From assembly GCA_041392785.1 (NCBI GenBank), contig JAWKLK010000007.1:62001-126000 (forward strand): 64,000 nt of DNA, in the 5' to 3' direction. The position numbers and the translations under genes are program-made. The stretch comes from OLB9 sp041392785. Lineage in GTDB: Bacteria; Bacteroidota; Bacteroidia; Chitinophagales; Saprospiraceae. Below are positions 1 through 10,000 of this stretch, in pieces; position 1 is the stretch's first letter; every line of letters starts with the position of its first letter. The notes beneath the pieces are model-generated. The model saw only the letters and a program-made list of their open reading frames with translations, had not been told where the DNA came from and did no database searches.

Positions 1-2
1 TT

Positions 3-899
3 TTGCTGTTAGGGTATTTAGGGGTTAAGTTTTTACTAGACAAGTATGTATTCAGAAGAATCAAGATCATTTACAAACTCATCTATGACTCCAAAAAAGA
101 TAAATCTATCAAGGATATCAATACAGAAAAACTAGATGAAGTCCATCAAAAAGTTATTGAATGGGCAGTAAATACAAAACAAGAGATCGCAAGTCTACAA
201 ACACTGGAGCAGTATAGAAGGAATTTTGTAGGAGATATTTCCCATGAATTAAAGACTCCAATATTTTCTATTCAAGCATACCTGCATACGCTTATGGAAG
301 GCGGACTCTATGATGAAGAAATAAATGAAGAGTATCTGAAAAGGGCTTTGGATAATACTACTAGATTACAAAATATAGTAGAAGACTTAGATATCATCAG
401 TAAATTGGAAGGAGAACAGACTGAATTAGATTTAAGAAGATTTGATATCAAAGAACTTGTTTTGGAAATTTTTCAAGATATAAAATCTTTAGCTAAGAAA
501 AAAAGCATCACTTTATCGCTAAAAGAAGGGTCATCACAATCTCATTTTGTCTTGGCTGATTGGGATGCAATAAGGCAAGTTCTTAATAATTTATTGGTAA
601 ATTCCATTAAATACGGAAAAGAAGGAGGCAATACTAAAGTCTCGTTTTATACCATGGAAAATGTCCTACTTACTGAAGTTTCTGATGATGGTATAGGTAT
701 AGATGAGAAGCATTTGAAGCATGTATTTGACAGATTTTATAGAGTTGACAAAAGTCGAAGCAGAAAGCAAGGAGGCTCAGGTCTAGGTTTATCAATCGTT
801 AAACACATCATAGAAGCACATGATCAAACTATTAATATACGCTCTACTCCAGGAATTGGTTCTACCTTTGGATTTACACTGCAGAAATCCAATAAGTAA
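3..899 (+). CDS. Sensor histidine kinase, PhoR-like (5' end outside window)
   Basis: This is the C-terminal part of a two-component sensor kinase that autophosphorylates on histidine and passes the phosphate to a response regulator. A HisKA H-box (DISHELKTP) has its phospho-acceptor His near residue 81 of the visible part. The HATPase_c domain follows, with an N-box (NNLLVNSIKYG), a G1 box (DDGIGI), an F-box (FDRFYR) and a G2 box (GGSGLGLSIV). The reading frame is open to the window edge and begins in hydrophobic residues, so the TTG at 3 is not a real start and the sensor or membrane part lies upstream. The N-terminal LLGYLGVKFLL looks like the end of a membrane helix. The order HisKA-HATPase without a receiver resembles PhoR or WalK; the signal is unknown. 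Its response regulator is not in the window. Confidence 0.9.
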   Translation: MLLGYLGVKFLLDKYVFRRIKIIYKLIYDSKKDKSIKDINTEKLDEVHQKVIEWAVNTKQEIASLQTLEQYRRNFVGDISHELKTPIFSIQAYLHTLMEGGLYDEEINEEYLKRALDNTTRLQNIVEDLDIISKLEGEQTELDLRRFDIKELVLEIFQDIKSLAKKKSITLSLKEGSSQSHFVLADWDAIRQVLNNLLVNSIKYGKEGGNTKVSFYTMENVLLTEVSDDGIGIDEKHLKHVFDRFYRVDKSRSRKQGGSGLGLSIVKHIIEAHDQTINIRSTPGIGSTFGFTLQKSNK

Positions 900-974
900 A
901 AAGTCTTCCTCATAACAATTTAAGATTTTTCTCCCATTTCTTTCTGATGTAGAAGCCGAAATACCATTGAGATA

Positions 975-1006
975 TTGTACATATATCGAAAAATGACATA
1001 TCTTTA
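975..1006 (+). promoter_or_regulatory. Bacteroidota-type promoter
   Basis: TTG at 975-977, 21 bases, then TATCTTTA at 999-1006, one base off the TAnnTTTG consensus of the primary Bacteroidota sigma factor. Transcription would start about 5-7 bases after the box, at or next to the ATG at 1011, so the message would be leaderless. Confidence 0.45.
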
Positions 1007-1010
1007 TGCC

Positions 1011-1607
1011 ATGAATCTAGAAAAAAGAATTGTATTTTTATTTTGTTTTCTTACGGTGCTATTCCTTGATTTGAAAAGTCAGGAGGAATCGTCACTAAAG
1101 CTATCTTTGGAAAAGCAAGGAATTATTATCAGAGTACCGACCAACGGAAAAAAAATAAAGGCCTTAAAATCATTTATTGCGCAGGATCAAAATAATGTGA
1201 AATTGAAAGAGGTTTTGATAAAATCCTTACAAGAAGATAGCATTAGATTTGCACTTTTGAATGGAATTTTTGAGAACGAACTTAATAGTGTAAAAAAATA
1301 TTTTGTTCCGGATTCGCTTTACAGCGCATTTCTAGATGGAAGAGATCGGGTTTTTTTGAATAATGTAGGGGGATTAGTGAGCTTTCCGAACGTAGAGCGA
1401 CAAGAAATATTTCTTATGTCTCTCACTGAAAAAGATCAATTTCTTTTGACAGATGCATTTGGTAACAGGTTACATGATGCATTGCCCTATAAAAAGAGTA
1501 TTTTTTTAAATAGTATAAAGCGAGTCTTCAATTATAAAAAGTTTTTGATTACCCAAGTAAAGTATTTTGAAAAAGCATTTGAAAATTTTTTAAATGAAGT
1601 TAAATAA
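1011..1607 (+). CDS. Unknown exported protein
   Basis: I do not recognise this 198-residue protein. Residues 5-24 form a hydrophobic signal peptide ending near LKSQ, typical of Bacteroidota exported proteins. The rest is charged and shows no motif I can name. The ATG at 1011 is preferred over an upstream TTG at 975 because the upstream codons would lie inside the promoter and would put charged residues before the signal peptide. Its last 14 bases overlap the start of the D,D-dipeptidase gene, which suggests translational coupling and perhaps a shared role in the cell envelope; that role is only inferred. Confidence 0.6.
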   Translation: MNLEKRIVFLFCFLTVLFLDLKSQEESSLKLSLEKQGIIIRVPTNGKKIKALKSFIAQDQNNVKLKEVLIKSLQEDSIRFALLNGIFENELNSVKKYFVPDSLYSAFLDGRDRVFLNNVGGLVSFPNVERQEIFLMSLTEKDQFLLTDAFGNRLHDALPYKKSIFLNSIKRVFNYKKFLITQVKYFEKAFENFLNEVK

Positions 1608-2322
1608 ATTTTTCCTATTCATTGTTTTATTTATTGGGTGCAAACACAACAATCATGACGTGTCTTTAACGGTGTCGACCCAAGATTCTGCAAATGCCGA
1701 AAACAACATCTTATATGACATTCCAGCGAAAAAAGAAGATGCAACCACTAAAAGCATTTCGGAAAGTACTGCCGATTTTCAATCAAAGTTTCATGAAATT
1801 ATTGAGGAGAATGGAATTGTTTTAGACATCAAATATGCGACAAGGAATAATTTTACGAAGCAAAAAATTTATGATTGCCCTAAGTGCTTCCTGCGACCTG
1901 AAGTAAGTCTTAAATTAATGGATGCAAATAGATATTTGAATGAAAAGTATAAATATGCTTTAAAAATATTTGATTGTTATAGGCCCAAACCATATCAGCA
2001 GAAACTTTGGGATGTGGTGCCCAACCCATCTTACGTAACACCACCTCATAAAGGATCTATGCATTCTAGAGGTACTGCGGTAGATCTTACCATCATAGAC
2101 AGTCTTGGAAATGAACTAGATATGGGTACTCCGTATGACTTTTTTGGTAAAGAAGCACATATGGACAATAAAAATCTTGCACCACAGGTTTTAAAAAATA
2201 GAGCATTGCTTCGCAAGGTCATGGAAAATTATGGATTTCAGGGAATAAGGACAGAATGGTGGCATTTTAGTTTCAATTCAGGTAAATATAATTTGGAAGA
2301 GGATCTTTGGACATGTCAATAA
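1594..2322 (+). CDS. D-alanyl-D-alanine dipeptidase, VanX/DdpX-like lipoprotein (M15D)
   Basis: A zinc dipeptidase predicted to hydrolyse D-Ala-D-Ala, as VanX and DdpX do in peptidoglycan dipeptide recycling. A lipoprotein signal peptide ends at Cys16 (FIGC), so the enzyme should be membrane-anchored outside the cytoplasm. The M15 signature is intact: SxHxxGxAxD with His157 and Asp164, and ExWH with Glu221 and His224. Arg130 in DCYRP matches the conserved VanX arginine. The 242 residues are the usual VanX length plus a lipoprotein linker (about 17-60). There is no vanH, vanA or regulator nearby, so a recycling role fits better than glycopeptide resistance. It overlaps the gene before it by 14 bases and is followed 11 bases later by dapF, another cell-wall gene. 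Confidence 0.88.
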   Translation: MKLNKFFLFIVLFIGCKHNNHDVSLTVSTQDSANAENNILYDIPAKKEDATTKSISESTADFQSKFHEIIEENGIVLDIKYATRNNFTKQKIYDCPKCFLRPEVSLKLMDANRYLNEKYKYALKIFDCYRPKPYQQKLWDVVPNPSYVTPPHKGSMHSRGTAVDLTIIDSLGNELDMGTPYDFFGKEAHMDNKNLAPQVLKNRALLRKVMENYGFQGIRTEWWHFSFNSGKYNLEEDLWTCQ

Positions 2323-2333
2323 AAAAGGAAGTT

Positions 2334-3167
2334 ATGACAATACCATTTTCAAAATATCAAGGGGCAGGCAATGACTTTATCATGATAGACCAAAGGAATG
2401 CCAGTACTTTACCTGAATTCACAACTGAAAGAATAGCCCAATTATGCGATCGGAGATTTGGTATAGGAGCTGATGGATTGATCTTGTTGCAAAATGATTC
2501 TGAAAGCGATTTCTTAATGCAATATTATAATAGCGATGGTAACGAATCATCCATGTGTGGAAATGGGGGAAGGTGTATTGTTGCTTTCGCAAAAGAGGTC
2601 GGTTGTATCCATGCAAATGAAACTATTTTCAATGCAATAGATGGCTTACACGAAGCTGTTTTGTATGATGGCAATATCGTAGATTTAAAAATGTCTGATG
2701 TCAAAAAAGTAGAGAAAATAGACAAATTTGCCTTTCGTCTCGATACTGGATCACCACATTTTGTAAAATTTGTTGAAGAAATTCCTAGTGATGTAAAATC
2801 AGAAGGAAGTGCAATACGTTATTCTCAACCTTATCGGACCATAGGAATCAATGTTAATTTTGTTAAGCGGGATGGGAATTCATTAAGAATTGCAACGTAT
2901 GAAAGAGGAGTAGAAGACGAGACTTTGGCTTGCGGTACTGGTGTAACAGCCGCTGCCATAACCTCTTTAGCAAATCTGTCAAACGGAACTTTTAGCCTGA
3001 ATGTATATGCAAAGGGTGGAAAATTGACTGTGAGATTTACAAAGCATGGTGATCAAAATTACTCTGATATATGGTTAAAAGGTGAAGCAAAAAAGGTCTT
3101 CAGCGGCCTTGTAGATTTGAATTTACTGGATACCAGTTTTTCAAGCCAATTTTCAAATCATGAATAA
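2334..3167 (+). CDS. dapF: Diaminopimelate epimerase
   Basis: Converts LL- to meso-diaminopimelate for lysine and peptidoglycan synthesis, in the cytoplasm. The 277-residue product has the family N-terminus (KYQGAGNDF) and both catalytic cysteines: Cys75 in MCGNGGRC and Cys200 in ACGTG, which act as the acid/base pair. I chose ATG 2334 because the AAGGAAG just upstream is a good ribosome binding site and the family normally starts a few residues before the GAGNDF motif. An in-frame ATG at 2313 overlaps the end of the dipeptidase gene and is the alternative. It lies in a short cell-wall gene group. Confidence 0.95.
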   Translation: MTIPFSKYQGAGNDFIMIDQRNASTLPEFTTERIAQLCDRRFGIGADGLILLQNDSESDFLMQYYNSDGNESSMCGNGGRCIVAFAKEVGCIHANETIFNAIDGLHEAVLYDGNIVDLKMSDVKKVEKIDKFAFRLDTGSPHFVKFVEEIPSDVKSEGSAIRYSQPYRTIGINVNFVKRDGNSLRIATYERGVEDETLACGTGVTAAAITSLANLSNGTFSLNVYAKGGKLTVRFTKHGDQNYSDIWLKGEAKKVFSGLVDLNLLDTSFSSQFSNHE

Positions 3168-3172
3168 TTTTG
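3165..3172 (+). promoter_or_regulatory. TAnnTTTG -7 box before the subtilase gene
   Basis: TAATTTTG at 3165-3172, 12 bases before the chosen ATG at 3185. No TTG at the expected distance upstream, so only the -7 element supports it. It would give a leader of a few bases and rules out the in-frame TTG at 3170 as start. Confidence 0.35.
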
Positions 3173-3184
3173 AAACAAAGTAAT

Positions 3185-4762
3185 ATGAAAACATTTTTTG
3201 CAATTTTGGGACTTTTATTTGGCCAAATCTCATTTGGCCAAGTTATGAATAATGTTATAATTTTTGAATACAGTGGCCGTGATATTGAAAACATTTCACA
3301 CTATCTTACTGAAAATAATAGATCTGAAGTAGACATAGAGTTATTAGGAAAAAACTTGAATCTCTATAAGATAGTTGTTACAAATGGCAATGAAACACTA
3401 GCACTTCTAAGAAATCATAAAGATGTGGTATCAGCACAATTTGATGCTGTTTTGGAAATGCGAAATACGCCGAACGACCCTAGGGTCAATCAACAGTATC
3501 ACCACGGACTCATCGGCTCCTATGCAGCGTGGGAAAAGACGACTGGAGGTACGGATGGTCTAAATCGAGAACTAGTTGTCGCTGTCATTGATGAAGGTTT
3601 TTATACAGGACATGAAGATCTCCAAGATAATATTTATACTAACCCAGATGAAATTCCCGGAGATTTTATTGACAATGACGGAAATGGATTCGTTGATGAC
3701 CTACACGGCTGGAATCTGGCATCGAACCAATCTGCCCACTTAATCCGTTCACATGGAACTGGAGTAATCAGTATGATTGGTGCTAAAGGAAACAATGGCT
3801 TAGGAATTTCTGGAATGAATTGGAATATTAAAATTCTTCCTCTCACCACTGCAAGTACGGTAAGTGATGTATTGAGAGGATATGATTATATACTTGGAGA
3901 GAAAAAGGCATTCAATAGTTCGCAAGGTTCAAAAGGTGCAAATATCATTGTCTCTAGTTATTCTGGAGGTTTATCGCATAAATTTCCTTCCGACCAACCT
4001 ACATGGTGTGCTGTTTATGATAAATTGGGTGAGGAAGGGATTTTAAGTGTGAGTGCTACTTCTAATGAAAATGAAAATGTTGAACAAGTTGGGGACATTC
4101 CTACCTTATGTACTTCTCCGTATTTACTCACTGTTAGCAGCACAAACAGAAATGATACTCGTACAGAGTCTAGTGGTTTTGGACAAATAAGTGTAGACGT
4201 ATCTGCACCAGGGGAAGAAATTCTTCTTGCCGACACACCTTCAAACGGGATTTACAATTACCAGAGTGGGACTTCTTTTGCTACACCTATCGTAGCAGGT
4301 TCCGCCGCATTGATCTATTCATATGAATGCCCAGTTTTTCAAGAGTATGTTGCTAATGATCCTAGTCAAGCTGCATTGATTGTAAAAAACGCCTTGATTA
4401 GTAGTGTCGATAAACTTAGTTCATTGAAAAATCTAACAGTTTCACAAGGTCGCATCAACGTAAACGGAGCACTTGACTATTTGAGTTCAAATTACAATGA
4501 TTGTGGCTCTATATTCATCAGTAAGGTGTATCATGATGATGTTTCGACTTATTTTTCTTTGATTTCATCGGTAGATTCAGAATTGCAAGCCTATATAACG
4601 GATAGTAGTGGAAAGATAGTAATGGAGAGTAAGAAGGTTTCAGTGACCAAAGGCAATAGCACTTATCCTATTAATTTTTTACCGACTTCACAAGGAACAT
4701 ACTTTCTTTCCCTTTCCATGGGCAAGGACGTTTTTTCGATGGCATTTCCAGTAATAAAGTAA
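3185..4762 (+). CDS. Secreted subtilisin-like serine peptidase (S8) with T9SS-type C-terminus
   Basis: A 525-residue exported protease. The signal peptide covers residues 1-19 (ends SFGQ). The catalytic triad is complete: Asp136 (VAVIDEGF), His190 (SHGTGV) and Ser364 (SGTSFATP). The last 75 residues form a beta-rich domain ending GTYFLSLS...PVIK, which resembles a short T9SS type A sorting domain, so export to the surface or medium through T9SS is likely. Residues 20-95 could be an inhibitor-like propeptide. It follows dapF by 17 bases and precedes the radical SAM gene by 19, but its exported location makes a joint function with that cytoplasmic enzyme doubtful. Substrate unknown. Confidence 0.9.
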   Translation: MKTFFAILGLLFGQISFGQVMNNVIIFEYSGRDIENISHYLTENNRSEVDIELLGKNLNLYKIVVTNGNETLALLRNHKDVVSAQFDAVLEMRNTPNDPRVNQQYHHGLIGSYAAWEKTTGGTDGLNRELVVAVIDEGFYTGHEDLQDNIYTNPDEIPGDFIDNDGNGFVDDLHGWNLASNQSAHLIRSHGTGVISMIGAKGNNGLGISGMNWNIKILPLTTASTVSDVLRGYDYILGEKKAFNSSQGSKGANIIVSSYSGGLSHKFPSDQPTWCAVYDKLGEEGILSVSATSNENENVEQVGDIPTLCTSPYLLTVSSTNRNDTRTESSGFGQISVDVSAPGEEILLADTPSNGIYNYQSGTSFATPIVAGSAALIYSYECPVFQEYVANDPSQAALIVKNALISSVDKLSSLKNLTVSQGRINVNGALDYLSSNYNDCGSIFISKVYHDDVSTYFSLISSVDSELQAYITDSSGKIVMESKKVSVTKGNSTYPINFLPTSQGTYFLSLSMGKDVFSMAFPVIK

Positions 4763-4781
4763 TGTTTGGAGGTTTATAAAT

Positions 4782-6956
4782 ATGAGAGTATTTTTATTGA
4801 CACCTCCATTTACTCAGCCTAACACATCATATCCGGCAACCCAATATCTGACTGGATTTCTGAATAGTATTTCTGTAGAAAGCCATCAATCTGACTTGAG
4901 CTTGGATGTTTTGCTTGCTATTTTTAAAAGGGATACTCTAGCATTGATATTCGAAGAGGTAGAAGAGCGAGATATTGAGATGGATGATAATTGCTTTGAC
5001 ATTTTCAATCAACGTGACCTTTATCTCAGGTGGGTAGATTCTATAATATTATTTTTACAAGGAAAAAATCAAACATTGTGCTATCGAATTGTGAATGAAG
5101 GTTCACTACCGAAAGCCGGTAGGTTTCAAAACGCATACCTATTTTCTACGTCATTTGGGGTGTTATCTGTTCAGGATAAAGCAAAATATTTGGCCACACT
5201 TTTCATAGAAGACCTTGCCGATTTTATACAAGGTACGATTGAGCCGTTTTTTGGATTTTCAAGATATGCGGAGCGACTGGGTAGGGCGGCAACAAGTTTT
5301 GATGACCTATATACGAACGTGACAAACCACAATAGTCTTGTTACCAGTAAAATGGAAGAAATTTTAACATCATATATAGAAAGAGATAAATATGATGTTG
5401 TGGCCATTACTATTCCGTTTTTAGGGAATGTTTTTGCGGCATTTCGCTGTGGATTTTACATCAAGCGGGCTTTTCCGAATATCAAAATTGTCATGGGTGG
5501 TGGTTATTGTAATACTGAGCTAAGGGAAGTATACGATAGTAGGGTGTTTGAATGTACCGATTTTATATGCTTGGATGATGGAGAACTACCTTTAAAATGT
5601 ATCTTAAATTACATCAAAAATGGTGGCAAGGGACCACTCAAAAGGACTTTTGTTCTTATAAATTCAGGTGTTGCTTATAAAAATGACTGTATTGAAAAAG
5701 ATATACCGCAAAGTGAAGTGGGAACCCCAAGTTACCTTGGCCTACACCTAGACCATTATTTACAATTGTTGGATATCGCCAATCCAATGCAGAGATTATG
5801 GAGTGATGGAAGATGGAATAAACTGACCTTAGCTCACGGATGTTATTGGGGTAAGTGTACATTTTGTGATGTTACTCTTGATTACATCCAAAGATATGAA
5901 CCTATACAATCCAAAGTTTTAGTAGATAGAATTTTGCAGCTTGTTGCAGAGACAAAGAGCACAGGATTTCACTTTGTAGACGAAGCCGCACCGCCGAAAT
6001 TGCTGAAGGAATTGGCATTGGAATTGATTAAGAGGCAGGTTCTGATTACTTGGTGGACTAACATCAGATTTGAAGCAAAGTTTGATGAAGACCTTTGCCA
6101 GTTATTGAAACTTTCCGGATGTATCGCTGTTTCCGGTGGATTAGAAGTGGCATCAGATAGATTATTAGCATTAATTGAAAAAGGAGTTACGGTAGCACAG
6201 GTGGCACAAGTTTGTCATTCATTTAAGAAGGCAGGTATTATGGTACATGCTTATCTCATGTATGGATTCCCTACACAAACGGAACAGGAGACAATCGATA
6301 GTTTGGAGATGGTCAGACAGTTTATCAATCATGGATTGATTCAATCAGCATTCTGGCATCAGTTTGCGATGACTGCACATAGTCCAGTAGGAAAGGCACC
6401 AGAGAAGTATCAGGTATCTGTCATCGGTCCAGAATTTAAAGGGTTTGCTTTTAATGACGTTGAACATTACGATAAAATTGGGGATCATTCGAAATATTCT
6501 AATGGTTTAGCATCAAGTATGTTTAATTTTATGCAAGGTATTGGCTTGGACAGCGAACTTCAATATTGGTTTGATTTCAAAATACCTAAAACTATCATTC
6601 CAAAAGACTACATTGAAAATGTAATATCGACTCCACAAATTAAGCAAATAAAATCAAATAGCTTTGTAAGCTATTTTGGTCAAAAACCCATTGAATGTAT
6701 TGTTGATGAAGAAAATGACATCTTTGAACTTCAGTTTTTAACGAAAGATGATTTGAATTATGCTGATTTTCCTATGAAATATATGTCATGGATTTTGAAT
6801 TTGATGGACAGTCTTGATTTGTATTCGTTTCAAAATTGGAATGGTTTGGAATTGATTGCGTCGTTTTCAAAATGGGTGGAAAACGAAACATTTGATGATT
6901 TTCAACTGACATCATCTTGGAAAAAACTCAAGGAAATTGGGTTGTTGGTTGTTTGA
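4782..6956 (+). CDS. Radical SAM protein with N-terminal B12-binding-like region
   Basis: A 724-residue cytoplasmic enzyme expected to bind a 4Fe-4S cluster and cleave S-adenosylmethionine. The cluster motif is Cys354, Cys359, Cys362 (GCYWGKCTFCD), a CX4CX2C spacing rather than the usual CX3CX2C. The wording resembles the GCWWG...CTFC of RiPP-maturation radical SAM proteins, but no precursor peptide is seen. Residues 195-260 (YDVVAITIPFLGN, then KIVMGGGYC) look like the Rossmann-type cobalamin-binding region of B12-radical SAM proteins, though the DxHxxG motif is not evident. The rest of the barrel follows (FVDEAAPP, GCIAVSGGLE, HAYLMYGFP). A clear GGAGG ribosome binding site lies 11 bases before the ATG, rare in this window. 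Reaction unknown. Confidence 0.85.
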   Translation: MRVFLLTPPFTQPNTSYPATQYLTGFLNSISVESHQSDLSLDVLLAIFKRDTLALIFEEVEERDIEMDDNCFDIFNQRDLYLRWVDSIILFLQGKNQTLCYRIVNEGSLPKAGRFQNAYLFSTSFGVLSVQDKAKYLATLFIEDLADFIQGTIEPFFGFSRYAERLGRAATSFDDLYTNVTNHNSLVTSKMEEILTSYIERDKYDVVAITIPFLGNVFAAFRCGFYIKRAFPNIKIVMGGGYCNTELREVYDSRVFECTDFICLDDGELPLKCILNYIKNGGKGPLKRTFVLINSGVAYKNDCIEKDIPQSEVGTPSYLGLHLDHYLQLLDIANPMQRLWSDGRWNKLTLAHGCYWGKCTFCDVTLDYIQRYEPIQSKVLVDRILQLVAETKSTGFHFVDEAAPPKLLKELALELIKRQVLITWWTNIRFEAKFDEDLCQLLKLSGCIAVSGGLEVASDRLLALIEKGVTVAQVAQVCHSFKKAGIMVHAYLMYGFPTQTEQETIDSLEMVRQFINHGLIQSAFWHQFAMTAHSPVGKAPEKYQVSVIGPEFKGFAFNDVEHYDKIGDHSKYSNGLASSMFNFMQGIGLDSELQYWFDFKIPKTIIPKDYIENVISTPQIKQIKSNSFVSYFGQKPIECIVDEENDIFELQFLTKDDLNYADFPMKYMSWILNLMDSLDLYSFQNWNGLELIASFSKWVENETFDDFQLTSSWKKLKEIGLLVV

Positions 6957-6975
6957 CCAGATCAGGTCATAAAAA

Positions 6976-7003
6976 ATCCCAACTCAAATGAATGAATTGG
7001 GAT
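6976..7003. terminator. Bidirectional hairpin terminator
   Basis: Arms 6976-6986 and 6993-7003 pair over 11 bases with one mismatch around a 6-base loop, with A-runs on one side and A-rich sequence on the other. It separates the convergent radical SAM gene and the CCPC-repeat gene and could stop transcription from both sides. Confidence 0.6.
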
Positions 7004-7044
7004 AAAAAGACTGACTCCTTTTCGGATAAGTTTCAAGCCATAGC

Positions 7045-10000
7045 TTATTTAATAATCACAAAACTTTTTAAGAAAACAGCGTCATCCTGTTGTATTGAAA
7101 GGATATAAACACCATTTTGAAAACTTGTGGTTGAAACTCTGAAGTCAGCATTTATTTGTATATTTTTAGGTTCTAAGAATGTTCTTCCAGAAATATCGTA
7201 AACCGTAAAAGTAAGATCAGCGTCAGATTTGTTATGGACAAAGATGCCATCAGGTAACGTTTGAAAGGTGATCAAATCGTCCAATGTTGTTTCTTGTGTA
7301 CCTATTAAGATAGGACAAGGATTTGTAATGGTAACTTGGTCACAAAATTGCCCAGTTGGCAATTGCGAACAAACTTCAATCGTCAAAACACTATCTACTA
7401 CTAATATTTGATCATCGATCATCAATCCAGCATTTGTTTCGGTAAAGGTTACCAAGGAGCCATTGATATTGATTGTCCAGTCGCCATAAACGCACGATCC
7501 ATCCATGGTATCAAATGCGATCAATACTTCAAAACCTTCTTCGTTGCATGGTTGTAATTGTGGAGTAAAGGTCATGGAACATGGGCAACAAAGGGATGGG
7601 AGCGCAATGACACTGCCACATGATGGATCTAAATCGTCCGTAATATTTAAGACTTGGCTGTTGGCGCAGTCAGCTAGCAATGTAATGTTTACTGGAGTGT
7701 TTGAATTTGAAAATGGCCAAATTCGACCATTAGGGTCGGTAATTGTAAATCCTTGTGATCCGAAATTCTGGCTTTGAAAACTGATAGTCACTGGCAAAGA
7801 ATCACCAGCACATTGTGTGGTATCAATTTGAAAACTTACATCTGCAATACTACATGGAACAATGGATGTATAGCATGGATTGACAAAAGTCACAGTATCA
7901 CAATACGATTGGGTAGGGTGCGTACTGCAAAATACAAATTTCAGCAATGAATCCAGCGAGTTTATAGCATCAACTTCATATTGGCCATCAACTAGCATCA
8001 TTGATGTTGGATCACCATTTATCGTTAAATTCCAATCATAAAAGCCACATGTACCACTATTTTCTAGTGTGATAATTGGGTTTATAGCTCCACCATTGCA
8101 CCCACTACTGCTTATGGAAAAATTGCTTTGACAAGGACAACAGAGCTTAGGCAAATCCAGAGTTGCACTACAGGAAGGTTCTTTCGCATCACTGATATAA
8201 AGTCTGTCATCAATGCATAGAGAAGGTAAAACTACTGTATATTCATTGCCATTAAGTATGTACGTAGAATCTAGACCACTATCCGTATTGATAATGAAGC
8301 CATTTTGTCCAAAATTTTGCGCAAAAAACGACAATACCAATTGTCGAGCACCATTGTCATTGATACAATCAGAAATACTATCTATTTGCAAATTTCCAAT
8401 AGTACAAACAGGAGCTGTGTAACATGGATTGGCAATAGTCAAACTAAAACAAGTAGTATTCAGTCCTTTATGGCAGACCGAAATATCAATGGAATCCACT
8501 TGGCTACTTACAGTCACATCGTGCGCAAAAGGTGCACTTCCTGCCCAAATATACGAAGTGCCATTCAGTGATACTACCAATGAGTCACCAAAACAATTTC
8601 CCCAAATACTATCCAACTCAATAGAAATATTTGGCATTTGGCCATTACACATTGCCATCACGTCAACATCAAATTCGCATGGACAGCAAAGTGTTTGTAT
8701 TGTATCATGAACAACGCAATCAATAAAATTAGGGTCATACATAGTAAATACAACCATTGAATCACACGGAGAAGGTACGGTAATATACTCCGTTGTGCCA
8801 GCAATGATGGTGTCAATGGTACCCAAACTTGACCTAATAATATACATAAAGTCTGTCGTGTCAGTGGAATGATATGTAAAAGGCAGTCGCATTGAGTCTT
8901 GGAGGCACACTGAGGAATCGAGTACGATTTGGAATGAAAGTAGAGAACAGGTATCTACTTCCAAATTATAGCAAGGATTTTGGATAGTTTGGGTGGTACA
9001 GAAGTATTCTATTGGTGAGACATTACAAATTTCGATTAATAAAATAGAATCATTCGATTGGATATTTTCTATTTCATAATAATTATTTATTTCAATATCA
9101 TGGAGCAAGTAGGTTGTATCATTTAGACTTGCTGTCCATGGGTAAGATGCGCACGTTCCAAAGGTATTTCCCTGTGCGATAATAAGATTAAATTGACCAT
9201 CTGTACAAGCTTGATTTTCTATTGAAAATTCAGTTGAACACGGACAACAAAGTTTATTTATTATTGAATAAAGTATAATTGAATTATTGTAATTATTTGC
9301 TTGAATCGTTATTGGGCCATTGCATAAGGCTGGTAGTACTAAGGTGTAAAAACCGCTAGAATTGTAAACTTCGGATGTCCCTAAACTAGTGGTGACGGTT
9401 ACAGGGTAATCTTCAGAAATAACACCATCAAGGTAGATCGTTACGTTGGCATTGTTTTCGTCACAAGTAATATCATTATCATAAACTAAAAATGTAGTAA
9501 TATAACCCAAACATGGGTTTTCCAAAGAAAATGGTATGCATTCTTGTAAGCCTGGTACACCTGAGCATATTTCAAAGTCGATAGTTTCATCGTATGTACC
9601 TGGTAACATAAAATAATTCAGTGGATAATTCGAATCAATTAATTGTCCTTGAAAATAAACTTCAGGATAATAGTTAACGCATGAGCCTTCTGATTCAAAA
9701 ATATTAAAAAAACAAAAAATATTGTTATCGCCACAGAAAAACTCTATCACATCAGCAGTATATTCACATGGACAACATATGGGTGGAACAAGAATTGTAG
9801 TCGAACAACTTGGATTGTCATTATCTGTAATTGTCCATTCGGTGTCTTCAGCACATAATGCTATTACACTACTTTGATAGGGATCTCCAATCTCATAATT
9901 CATTATTCCAGCAGGTGATGAAAGTGTAAATCCATTTGCACCAAAATCTGTTGCATCAAATGTAAAAGTGAAATCCACTATTTCTCCATTACAAGTATTC

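Noticed and set aside
3..899. Truncated, broken histidine kinase
   Set aside because: The frame is open to the window edge, so the missing sensor part is explained by the window cut and not by mutation.
1594..2322. VanX-type glycopeptide resistance
   Set aside because: There are no vanH, vanA, vanR or vanS genes. The kinase at the window start is too incomplete and not clearly linked, so D-Ala-D-Ala recycling is more likely.
3185..6956. RiPP gene cluster of subtilase plus radical SAM enzyme
   Set aside because: The protease has a signal peptide and a T9SS-like tail, so it acts outside the cell, and no precursor peptide is visible. A shared pathway is not supported.
7505..8710. Plus-strand ORFs of 69-93 codons inside the CCPC-repeat gene
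   Set aside because: They lie opposite a well-supported coding frame with clear repeats and have no starts, motifs or promoters of their own.
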